From positions 379-6,716 of the forward strand of contig PLST01000603.1 in NCBI GenBank assembly GCA_003164255.1: a stretch of DNA of 6,338 nucleotides, given 5' to 3'. Below the pieces are notes generated by a model. It had not been told where the DNA came from, made no database searches, and worked only from the letters and a program-made list of their open reading frames with translations. Below are positions 1 to 4,986 of the stretch, piece by piece. The position numbers and the translations under genes are program-made. The first letter of the stretch is position 1, and every line of letters starts with the position of its first letter. Origin of the DNA: Acidobacteriaceae bacterium. Its GTDB lineage: Bacteria > Acidobacteriota > Terriglobia > Terriglobales > Acidobacteriaceae.

Positions 1-654
1 GTGCGTATCGCCATTGGTCGACTTCACCTCAATCACGCCTTCGCCCACTTCGAGGATCGAAATGTCAAACGTGCCGCCGCCGAAGTCGTACACGGCGATC
101 GTCTCGTCCTTTTTCTTGTCGAGCCCATAGGCCAGGGCCGCCGCCGTCGGCTCATTCACAATCCTCTTCACATCGAGTCCGGCAATCTTGCCGGCGTCCT
201 TCGTCGCCTGCCGCTGCGCATCGTTAAAATACGCAGGAACTGTGATCACGGCCTCGGTTACCGTCTCGCCCAGATAGGCTTCGGCAGAAGACTTCAACTT
301 CTGCAGAATCATCGCCGAAATCTCTGGCGGCGTGTACTCTTTGCCCTGCGCGAGGATCCCTACGTGGTCGCCCTGCTGGACCACCTTGAAGGGAACCATC
401 TTCATTTCGTCGTTCACTTCGTTGTAGCGACGGCCCATGAACCGCTTGATGGAGAAAATCGTGTTCTCCGGGTTCGTAATCGCCTGCCGCTTGGCCACCT
501 GACCCACCAGCCGCTCGCCGCTCTTTGAAAACGCCACAATCGAGGGCGTGGTGCGCGCACCCTCCTCATTTGGAATCACTTTGGGCTCTCCGCCCTCCAA
601 AACCGCTACGCACGAGTTCGTCGTGCCAAGGTCAATACCGATGATCTTTGCCAT
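1..654 (-). CDS. dnaK: Chaperone DnaK (Hsp70), N-terminal 218 residues, cut by the window edge
   Basis: DnaK is the cytoplasmic ATP-driven chaperone that works with DnaJ and GrpE in protein folding and the heat-shock response. The frame reads from an ATG at 654-652 to the left edge without a stop. It begins MAKIIGIDLGTTNSCVAVLE, the classic Hsp70 start with the phosphate-1 loop at residues 7-14. Further nucleotide-binding-domain signatures follow: SIKRFMGR at 68-75 (Lys70), the AYFNDAQRQATKDAGKIAGL segment at 141-160, VNEPTAAALAYG at 166-177, and the phosphate-2 loop YDFGGGTFD at 189-197. It stops inside the ATPase domain, at about one third of the usual 620-640 residues, because the window ends there. 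A purine-rich SD (GGAGAG, 666-661) lies 6 nt before the ATG, which fixes the start. The next gene on the right is divergent, so dnaK has its own promoter region. Identity is certain; whether grpE or dnaJ follows cannot be seen. Confidence 0.98.
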   Translation of the reverse strand, partial: MAKIIGIDLGTTNSCVAVLEGGEPKVIPNEEGARTTPSIVAFSKSGERLVGQVAKRQAITNPENTIFSIKRFMGRRYNEVNDEMKMVPFKVVQQGDHVGILAQGKEYTPPEISAMILQKLKSSAEAYLGETVTEAVITVPAYFNDAQRQATKDAGKIAGLDVKRIVNEPTAAALAYGLDKKKDETIAVYDFGGGTFDISILEVGEGVIEVKSTNGDTH

Positions 655-730
655 TGTTTGCTCTCCGCCTGTTCCGTTAAAGTTCTGACTCTTATAAGAT
701 GCATGATTGAGTGACTTAGTGTCAACTTTA
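655..730 (-). promoter_or_regulatory. dnaK leader with SD and a HAIR-like (HspR-type) inverted repeat
   Basis: Read on the minus strand, the dnaK upstream DNA holds TTGACA (725-720), seven bases, then ACTCAA (712-707). The published HspR operator (HAIR) is CTTGAGT-N7-ACTCAAG. The site here has the exact 7-bp spacing, a nearly perfect right half and a weaker left half, about 10 of 14 bases in all. TTGACA is also a perfect sigma-70 -35 hexamer, but the nearest good -10 (TATAAG, 696-691) lies 23 bp away, so the promoter itself is not convincingly resolved. The SD is at 666-661. No CIRCE element (TTAGCACTC-N9-GAGTGCTAA) and no sigma-32 consensus was seen. HspR control is an inference from the half-sites and position; the hspR gene is not in the window. 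Confidence 0.35.
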
Positions 731-741
731 TTTGATGGAAG

Positions 742-885
742 CTAAGTAAAGCATCCCTGCCTGTCCCAACCAGGCTCTCCAGGAATCCTTGCTTCCCAAT
801 CTAGGCCCAGTTCCTCTACCGGAATCAGACGCCTCACACTCGGCGCGCCTCCGTCCTTTGCGGCCGCAGTGGCATTTATCTCCAT
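742..885 (-). CDS. Possible small protein of 47 residues (low confidence)
   Basis: A short open frame on the minus strand runs from an ATG at 885-883 to a TAG at 744-742, just upstream of the dnaK control region. It starts MEINATAAAKDGG and ends PGWDRQGCFT. It has a balanced amino-acid mix, including three acidic residues in a row region VEELGLDWE, unlike the arginine-rich shadow frames nearby. Against it: no SD lies at a proper distance (the nearest AAGGA is about 17 nt upstream of the ATG), codon use is less C-ending than in the neighbouring genes, and I recognise no family. It could be a chance frame or the remnant of a decayed gene. Nothing can be said about function. Confidence 0.15.
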   Translation of the reverse strand: MEINATAAAKDGGAPSVRRLIPVEELGLDWEARIPGEPGWDRQGCFT

Positions 886-970
886 ATCTATAGCTTTTTA
901 AATCCTTTCCATGCAACCAACCACTAGATCGGCTCCGTCTCCGAATGCGGCACAGCCTACTTGCCATCAA
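745..970. other. Intergenic stretch between the divergent dnaK and beta-barrel genes
   Basis: Between the dnaK promoter region and the twin operator lie about 225 bases of moderate GC content. I see no tRNA, no transposon end and no convincing gene here, only the weak 47-residue frame listed separately. An overlapping minus-strand frame (728-970) would need a TTG start and gives an arginine- and serine-rich translation, so it is not called. The stretch may be degraded coding DNA. Confidence 0.4.
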
Positions 971-972
971 TA

Positions 973-1017
973 TACGACTGATTTAGTCTTATTTTATATG
1001 CGACTAAATCAGTCGTA
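973..1017 (+). promoter_or_regulatory. Twin Rrf2/IscR-type operator forming a perfect 16-bp inverted repeat
   Basis: Bases 973-988 and 1002-1017 are perfect 16-bp inverted copies separated by a 13-base AT-rich spacer. Each arm contains a 13-bp core that is itself a dyad: GACTGATTTAGTC at 976-988 and GACTAAATCAGTC at 1002-1014. Both match GACTRWWWYAGTC, the core of the type-1 IscR site, at every position. IscR belongs to the Rrf2 family, many members of which sense iron-sulfur status, nitric oxide or redox state. The sites are 26 bp apart centre to centre and bracket an AT-rich TTATAT (994-999) that could be a -10. No good -35 was found at the expected distance. The second site ends 9 bases before the SD of the downstream gene. 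If transcribed, the same DNA would fold into a stable hairpin followed by AATTTT, so an attenuator is the main alternative. No Rrf2 gene is in view, so the regulator would act in trans. Confidence 0.65.
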
Positions 1018-1035
1018 ATTTTAGGAGGTCTCACC

Positions 1036-1944
1036 TTGCCACACAATCCCCTCAAAAGAGCCCTTCCCGCCGCCGTCTGGCTCACTCTTGTCCTGGCCAC
1101 CCTGACCCTTTGTTTCACCCCAGCCGCCGGCGCCCAGGAAAAGCCCTACTTCGTCACCTACTCCCACGACCTCGAAGAGCCCGGCAACCTCGACGTCGAA
1201 ACCAAAACCGCCCTTGCTCAACCGGGCGGCAGCACCCGGTACGGCGCCACCGCCCTCGAGTTCGAATACGGCGTCCGCGCCTGGTGGACCTCCGAACTCT
1301 ATCTCGACGGCCAGGCCACCGCCCAGGATTCCACCATCTTCACCGGCTTCCGCATCGAAAATCGCGTCCGTCCCCTCATGCGCGACCACATCGTCAATCC
1401 CGTACTCTATGTCGAATACGAGAACACCTCCGGCGCTGACAAAACCATCCTCGAAGTCGTCGGCCACGATAGCCAATCCGACCTCGCCGAACCCAACGGA
1501 GAATCCCGCCGCGAGCATCAGCACGAAGCCGAACTCAAACTCATCCTCTCCTCGAACGTCCGCGACTGGAACATCTCCGAAAACTTCATTTCCGAAAAGA
1601 ATCTTGGCCACGACCCCTGGGAGTTCGGCTACGCCATCGGCGCTGCACGTCCCCTGCGCGGCGCAGCCGCCAGCCGCTCCTGCACCTTCTGCGCGGATAA
1701 ATTCATCGCCGGAGCTGAAGCTTATGGTGGCCTCGGCAACACTGCCGCCCTAACTCTCCGCGATACCTCGCACTACATTGCGCCGCTCATCGGCTGGCAA
1801 CTCCCCAAGGGCCTCCGCGTCAGCTTCTCTCCCGGCTTCGGTCTCACGTCGACAAGCCTCGCTCGCGTCTACCGCGTCGGAGTCGCCTACGAGTTCAATC
1901 AAATCGGCAACTGGTTCCACCCCGCCAATGGAGGCGCGCAATGA
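1036..1944 (+). CDS. Exported, probably outer-membrane beta-barrel protein of unrecognised family
   Basis: This 302-residue protein starts at a TTG (1036) preceded by an excellent SD, AGGAGGT at 1023-1029, with 6 nt spacing; no ATG gives a better start. The N-terminus is a standard signal peptide: basic stretch (Lys7, Arg8), hydrophobic core at about 11-28, and likely cleavage after AGA at 31-33, just before QEKPYF. The mature part alternates polar and hydrophobic or aromatic residues in short strands (ALEFEYGVRAWW at 73-84, NPVLYVEYEN at 121-130, EAELKLIL at 164-171, VGVAYEFNQI at 281-290). This suggests an antiparallel barrel or porin-like outer-membrane protein. A CTFC pair (Cys216, Cys219) sits in what would be a loop near a glycine/arginine-rich turn. 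The stop overlaps the start of a cytochrome c gene by ATGA, implying a coupled operon and a shared, perhaps redox-related, role. The operator upstream suggests Rrf2-type control. I do not recognise the family and assign no function. Confidence 0.85.
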   Translation: MPHNPLKRALPAAVWLTLVLATLTLCFTPAAGAQEKPYFVTYSHDLEEPGNLDVETKTALAQPGGSTRYGATALEFEYGVRAWWTSELYLDGQATAQDSTIFTGFRIENRVRPLMRDHIVNPVLYVEYENTSGADKTILEVVGHDSQSDLAEPNGESRREHQHEAELKLILSSNVRDWNISENFISEKNLGHDPWEFGYAIGAARPLRGAAASRSCTFCADKFIAGAEAYGGLGNTAALTLRDTSHYIAPLIGWQLPKGLRVSFSPGFGLTSTSLARVYRVGVAYEFNQIGNWFHPANGGAQ

Positions 1945-2327
1945 TTCGTTCCCATCGCAAGATTCTTTCGCTCTCATCCATCGCCCTCTTCGCCACACTG
2001 GCCTTCGCCGCCACTGTCCACTCCCACTGGGATCACGTCCCAGCCAAAGATCGCGCTCGCTCCAATCCCCTCACTGGCCAGCCGCAGGCTGTCGCCGCCG
2101 GCGCCCTCGTCTACTCTGACCACTGCGCCGAGTGCCACAAAGCCGACGCGCGCGGCGACGGCCACAAGCGTCCATCCCTCCGCAGCGACCACGTCCGCTC
2201 CGCAACCGACGGCGACCTCGAGTGGTTCCTCCGTCAGGGCGACCTCGCCCACGGCATGCCCTCCTGGTCCAGCCTCCCCATCGAGCAGCGCTGGCAACTT
2301 GTCGCCTACCTGAAATCCATCCAGTAA
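1941..2327 (+). CDS. Small exported class I c-type cytochrome
   Basis: This 128-residue protein is a mono-haem cytochrome c. An N-terminal hydrophobic segment (about 8-24, after basic MIRSHRK) exports it; cleavage near AFA at 21-23 is possible, but it might stay anchored. The haem-attachment motif CAECH lies at 62-66, with Cys62 and Cys65 for the thioether bonds and His66 as the proximal ligand. The distal ligand is very likely Met106 in GMPSW, and the C-terminal helix QRWQLVAYLKSIQ is typical of class I cytochromes and cbb3 subunit III-like (PF13442) domains. Its role would be electron transfer in the periplasm, but the partner is unknown. The ATG overlaps the upstream stop by four bases and has its own SD (GGAGG, 1930-1934, 6 nt spacing), so the two genes are one operon. 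The segment between the signal and the domain is histidine-rich (His27, His29, His32). Confidence 0.93.
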   Translation: MIRSHRKILSLSSIALFATLAFAATVHSHWDHVPAKDRARSNPLTGQPQAVAAGALVYSDHCAECHKADARGDGHKRPSLRSDHVRSATDGDLEWFLRQGDLAHGMPSWSSLPIEQRWQLVAYLKSIQ

Positions 2328-2346
2328 GAACGCAACCGAATTCTTG

Positions 2347-2371
2347 CCCGGTGCCCCATCGGGGTACCGGG
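2347..2371 (+). terminator. Strong 11-bp hairpin after the cytochrome c gene
   Basis: Twenty bases after the cytochrome stop, arm CCCGGTGCCCC (2347-2357) pairs with GGGGTACCGGG (2361-2371). The stem has 11 base pairs, including one G-T wobble, around a 3-base loop. There is no T-run after it, so it is not a classic intrinsic terminator. It may still end or protect the operon transcript, or be part of a repeat element, since GGTGCCCC also begins the hairpin at 5777. Confidence 0.5.
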
Positions 2372-2497
2372 GAGCCGGGGAGCCCTCTGGGCCGGGGCTG
2401 GCGCTGCCGGGGGCCCCGCGGACAGGTATTCGTCCGTGCTGTGGTTGGGCAATGGGTTGGACTGCAATTCACTCAACCCGGAGGTTCTTTCTGATCA
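2372..2497. repeat. GC-rich run of further hairpins in the intergenic DNA
   Basis: Several more dyads follow one another. A short direct repeat gives CCGGGGAGCCGGGGAGCC across 2367-2384. CGGGGC (2393-2398) pairs with GCCCCG (2413-2418) around an inner GGC/GCC pair. CGGAC (2419-2423) pairs with GTCCG (2432-2436). GGGTTG (2454-2459) pairs with CAACCC (2474-2479), followed by a pyrimidine-rich stretch that could make this last hairpin a weak terminator. A strong SD-like GGAGGT (2480-2485) is not followed by a usable start codon. No gene was found here. Confidence 0.4.
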
Positions 2498-2525
2498 CTG
2501 ACCCCTGATCCCTGCCCCCTGTTCC
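2498..2525. repeat. Four tandem heptamers of pattern CTGnnCC
   Basis: The units are CTGACCC (2498-2504), CTGATCC (2505-2511), CTGCCCC (2512-2518) and CTGTTCC (2519-2525). The period is exactly 7 bases, with positions 1-3 and 6-7 constant and only the two middle bases changing. The array is intergenic, about 55 bases before the transporter start. It resembles the short tandemly repeated repetitive sequences with 7-bp periods known from some bacterial genomes. No role can be read from it. Confidence 0.5.
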
Positions 2526-2579
2526 ACCATCACTGGCAGCCCGCGCCCTAATCGTTTACCCTCAGATGTTCACCACCAA

Positions 2580-4160
2580 ATGCCGACCGCAGCCGCCCAA
2601 GCCCGCTACCCGCTCACCCAGGGCGTCAACCCGTGGCTGGTCACCGTCTCCGTCATGCTCCCCACCTTTATGGAGGTGCTTGACACCGCCATTGCCTCGG
2701 TAGCCCTGCCCTACATCGCCGGTTCGCTCTCGGCTTCGAACTCTGAGGCCACCTGGGTCCTTACCAGCTACCTGGTCGCCAACGCCGTCATTCTCCCCGC
2801 TTCCAACTGGTTTGCCCGCCGCTTTGGCCGCAAGCGCTTCCTGCTCATCTGCGTCACCATCTTCACTGTCGCCTCCTTCTTTTGCGGAGCGGCCCCGTCG
2901 CTCGGAATCATTCTGCTGGCCCGCGTCATGCAGGGCGCAGGCGGCGGCGCATTGCAACCTCTGTCGCAATCCATCCTGCTTGAAAGCTTTCCGGTGGCCA
3001 AGCGATCCATGGCTATGGCGGCTTATGGCCTCGGCATCGTCGTCGCCCCGGTGCTCGGACCCACTCTCGGCGGCTGGCTGACTGACACCTTTAGTTGGCG
3101 CTACGCCTTTTACATCAATATTCCCGTCGGCATCCTCGCCGTCTTCATGATCAGCCGCTTCGTCCACGACCCGCCCTACATCAAAAACGCCAAGGTCGGA
3201 CCCTTTGACAATCTCGGCTTCGGCCTCCTCATCGTCTGGACCGGAGCCCTGCAGATCGTCCTTGACAAGGGCCAGGAAGACGACTGGTTCGGCGCCATCT
3301 GGGTCCGCTGGGCCGTCGCCGCCCTCATCCTCGCCTTCATCGGGTGGATCTGGCGCTCCTGGACCAATCCAAAAGGCCTCGTCGATCTCCACATCCTCAA
3401 AGACCGCAACTTCCGCACCGGCTGCTTCATGATCGCCATGCTCGGCATGTGCATCTACATCACCATCGCCATCCTCCCGCTCTACTATCAGGAGGTCCTC
3501 GGCTATACCGCCTTCACCGCCGGCCTCGTCGTCGGCCCGCGCGGCATCGGCTCCTTTGTCGGTTCACCCCTCATCGGCTTTCTCGGCTCCCGCATTGACC
3601 CCCGCAAGCTGCTCTGCGCCGGCTTCCTCGGCTTTGCCGTCTGCTCGTTCATCTTCGGCACAGTCAATCTCGGCATCGGACCCTACACGCTGCTCATTCC
3701 CATCCTGCTCACCGGCTTCGCGCTCAGCTTTGTCTTTGTCCCGCTGGCCACCATGAGCACCTCCACCATCTCCCGCGACGCCATGGGCAACGCCACCGGC
3801 CTCTTCAACATGCTCCGCAACATCGGCGGCTCCATCGGCATCGCCATGGCCACCACCGCGCTCATCCGCCGCGCCGCTCTCCACCAGACTGAAATCGGCG
3901 CAAACCTCACCCCGTCCACCATGGCGCTGCAGCAAAAATCCGCCGCCATCGCTATGTATTTAGGCCACAGGATTGGCCCAGCCCAGGCGCGCCCAGGCGC
4001 CTTCGGCCTCATGTACGGCCTCCTGCAGCAACAGTCCGCCCTCATGGCCTACGTTGACGTCTTCCGCTGGACCGCCGTCCTCGCCCTCATCTGCGCAGCC
4101 GCCACCTGGCTCTTCAAGAAACCCGCAAAGCACGCCGCCCCGCCCCCCGGCGCACACTGA
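2580..4160 (+). CDS. DHA2-family (EmrB/QacA type) multidrug efflux permease, 14 TM
   Basis: This 526-residue inner-membrane protein belongs to the major facilitator superfamily, drug:H+ antiporter-2 group. Motif D1 is seen as LDTAIASVALPYIAGSL (34-50, Asp35) with ATWVLTSYLVANA (57-69), motif A as NWFARRFGRKR (76-86), motif B as LLARVMQGAGGGALQPL (112-128), and antiporter motif C around GLGIVVAPVLGPTLGGWL (150-167). WRYAFYINIPVG (173-184) and GNATGLFNMLRNIGGSIG (403-420) are hallmarks of DHA2 permeases. Hydrophobic segments are consistent with 14 helices, the last near 494-512, followed by a short basic tail. The length is normal for EmrB (about 510). The ATG at 2580 has no clear SD, yet the frame has no other ATG, GTG or TTG back to the stop at 2499, so the start is well constrained and translation may be weak or leaderless. 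No EmrA-type adaptor or TolC partner and no regulator adjoins it here. Substrate unknown. Confidence 0.95.
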   Translation: MPTAAAQARYPLTQGVNPWLVTVSVMLPTFMEVLDTAIASVALPYIAGSLSASNSEATWVLTSYLVANAVILPASNWFARRFGRKRFLLICVTIFTVASFFCGAAPSLGIILLARVMQGAGGGALQPLSQSILLESFPVAKRSMAMAAYGLGIVVAPVLGPTLGGWLTDTFSWRYAFYINIPVGILAVFMISRFVHDPPYIKNAKVGPFDNLGFGLLIVWTGALQIVLDKGQEDDWFGAIWVRWAVAALILAFIGWIWRSWTNPKGLVDLHILKDRNFRTGCFMIAMLGMCIYITIAILPLYYQEVLGYTAFTAGLVVGPRGIGSFVGSPLIGFLGSRIDPRKLLCAGFLGFAVCSFIFGTVNLGIGPYTLLIPILLTGFALSFVFVPLATMSTSTISRDAMGNATGLFNMLRNIGGSIGIAMATTALIRRAALHQTEIGANLTPSTMALQQKSAAIAMYLGHRIGPAQARPGAFGLMYGLLQQQSALMAYVDVFRWTAVLALICAAATWLFKKPAKHAAPPPGAH

Positions 4161-4212
4161 GATTTGCAAATTCGCGCGGATTCCCCTCAAGCAACCCCGC
4201 GTCCTCTTTCCG

Positions 4213-4257
4213 CCTCTATCGAGAGGAACAGGTTGGCGTGCACCAGCGGCACAACCT
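4213..4257 (+). terminator. Two short hairpins after the transporter gene
   Basis: CCTCT (4213-4217) pairs with AGAGG (4222-4226) around ATCG. AGGTT (4230-4234) pairs with AACCT (4253-4257) around an inner GTGC/GCAC pair (4238-4241 and 4249-4252), followed by TTTC. The second could act as a weak terminator for the transporter transcript. Both may instead belong to the larger palindromic element that follows directly. Confidence 0.35.
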
Positions 4258-4265
4258 TTCAAGAA

Positions 4266-4348
4266 GGGCAGGGGCGTCGGGTTTTCGCGATTTCCCCGGC
4301 TTGCCAATGACGAAGGAGAATCGCAAACCCAGTCATAGGACCCTGCCC
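4266..4348. repeat. Long nested palindromic element (possible interspersed repeat or structured RNA)
   Basis: The outer arms GGGCAGGG (4266-4273) and CCCTGCCC (4341-4348) are perfect inverted copies. Inside them GGGTTTTCGCGATT (4279-4292) pairs with AATCGCAAACCC (4319-4330) with a 2-base bulge. The stem can continue through TCC (4293-4295) and GGA (4315-4317) with one bulged G. A mini GGC/GCC dyad (4298-4305) lies near the tip. The whole 83-base piece could thus fold into one long branched hairpin. It carries no open frame of note and sits between the transporter and the PA2169-family gene. A multicopy palindromic element or a structured leader/small RNA are the two readings; the sequence alone cannot decide. 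Confidence 0.45.
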
Positions 4349-4420
4349 CGCAGAAATTCCTCGCTAGGGTATGAGCACGTTGAAACGAACGTCTCACCGT
4401 CTTGTTAATTGAGGTATCCC

Positions 4421-4888
4421 ATGGCCCATGAATTAGCCGAATTGAAAGAAGTCGAAGACAGCCTGCAATCCGTCGTCAACTCCCTGTTCGACAGTCAGGT
4501 GAGCTTTCGAAAGCTTGGCGAGGAGATGAATGACCCCCTTCTCAAAGAGATCTTCCTTGCCGAGTCCATGCAGCGAGCCCGCTTCCGCGGCGATATTGAA
4601 TCCGTTCTCCACGAGGAAGGGGTGCACGACATCACGGAAACCGGCACCGTTGCAGGCACCCTGCGCCGCGCCTGGGGCGAAGTCAAATCCCACATCGCCC
4701 GCAGCGACGTCACTCTTGTTGAAAGAGCGGAGAGCTCTGAAGACGCCATCATCAAGGTTTACGCCGAGGCGTTGGAGACGGCATCTCCCTTCCCTGTGCG
4801 CCAGATGATCGTCAGTCAATACGCATCCATCAACAGCACACACGATTTTGTAAAGTCAGTGCGCGACCTCGCTCGCAAAGCGGCCTGA
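4421..4888 (+). CDS. PA2169-family four-helix-bundle protein (DUF2383, ferritin-like)
   Basis: The 155-residue product is all-helical, acidic and cytoplasmic, with no signal or membrane segment. Family features are the pattern SLFDSQVSFRKLGEEMNDPLLKEIF (21-45), ESMQRARFRGDIESVLHEEG (48-67), GTVAGTLRRAWGEVKSHI (75-92), ERAESSEDAIIKVYAEALE (101-119) and the final helix with SQYASINSTHDFVKSVRDL (132-150). This matches PA2169/DUF2383 proteins, ferritin-superfamily relatives of unknown biochemical function, often linked to stress. The conserved Glu48, Glu101, Glu105 and His141-Asp142 are possible metal or structural residues; that role is inferred. The start is ATG 4421, with GAGG at 4411-4414 six bases upstream. 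A TTG at 4409 in the same frame would add four residues but overlaps the SD and is less likely. The length is normal for the family. The gene stands alone, converging on carbonic anhydrase. Confidence 0.9.
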   Translation: MAHELAELKEVEDSLQSVVNSLFDSQVSFRKLGEEMNDPLLKEIFLAESMQRARFRGDIESVLHEEGVHDITETGTVAGTLRRAWGEVKSHIARSDVTLVERAESSEDAIIKVYAEALETASPFPVRQMIVSQYASINSTHDFVKSVRDLARKAA

Positions 4889-4907
4889 AGATCCTCCTCC
4901 GCCACAA

Positions 4908-4939
4908 CGCGGGCGAGCGCTCCTTCGAGAGCGCCCGCG
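4908..4939. terminator. GC-rich hairpin between convergent genes
   Basis: In the 98 bases between the two convergent stop codons, GCGCTC (4917-4922) pairs with GAGCGC (4929-4934). CGCGG (4908-4912) pairs with CCGCG (4935-4939), leaving a 4-base bulge. An alternative pairing uses GCGGGCG (4909-4915) with CGCCCGC (4932-4938). The location fits a shared bidirectional terminator, but there is no T-run on either side, so it is a structural candidate only. Confidence 0.45.
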
Positions 4940-4986
4940 CCATTCCGCTCAAACGGGATCGCACCTCACCGCCAATCTCTCCGACC

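Noticed and set aside
728..970. Minus-strand frame of 80 residues in the dnaK/beta-barrel gap
   Set aside because: It needs a TTG start overlapping the operator region, has no SD and gives an Arg/Ser/Gly-rich product. The overlapping 47-residue frame is slightly more plausible, but still weak.
973..1017. Terminal inverted repeats of a small mobile element
   Set aside because: The arms are only 13 bases apart, no target duplication is visible, and each arm has its own internal dyad matching a transcription-factor site.
998..1018. Six-codon leader peptide (ATG to TAA) inside the second operator
   Set aside because: It has no SD, and the stop falls inside the inverted repeat; operator or hairpin function explains the sequence better.
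1021..1611. Long minus-strand open frame opposite the beta-barrel gene (196 residues)
   Set aside because: Its translation is glycine/valine/glutamate-rich and of low complexity, as expected for the antisense of C-ending codons. The plus-strand gene has a strong SD, a signal peptide and operon coupling.
2562..3392. Minus-strand open frame of 276 residues opposite the transporter
   Set aside because: It is rich in Asp, Glu and Gly with no domain and lies fully antisense to a clear DHA2 permease.
4380..4409. Sigma-70-like TTGAAA with GTTAAT at 18-bp spacing before the PA2169-family gene
   Set aside because: The predicted transcription start would fall downstream of the SD and within about 5 bases of the ATG, which does not fit the well-placed GAGG ribosome-binding site.
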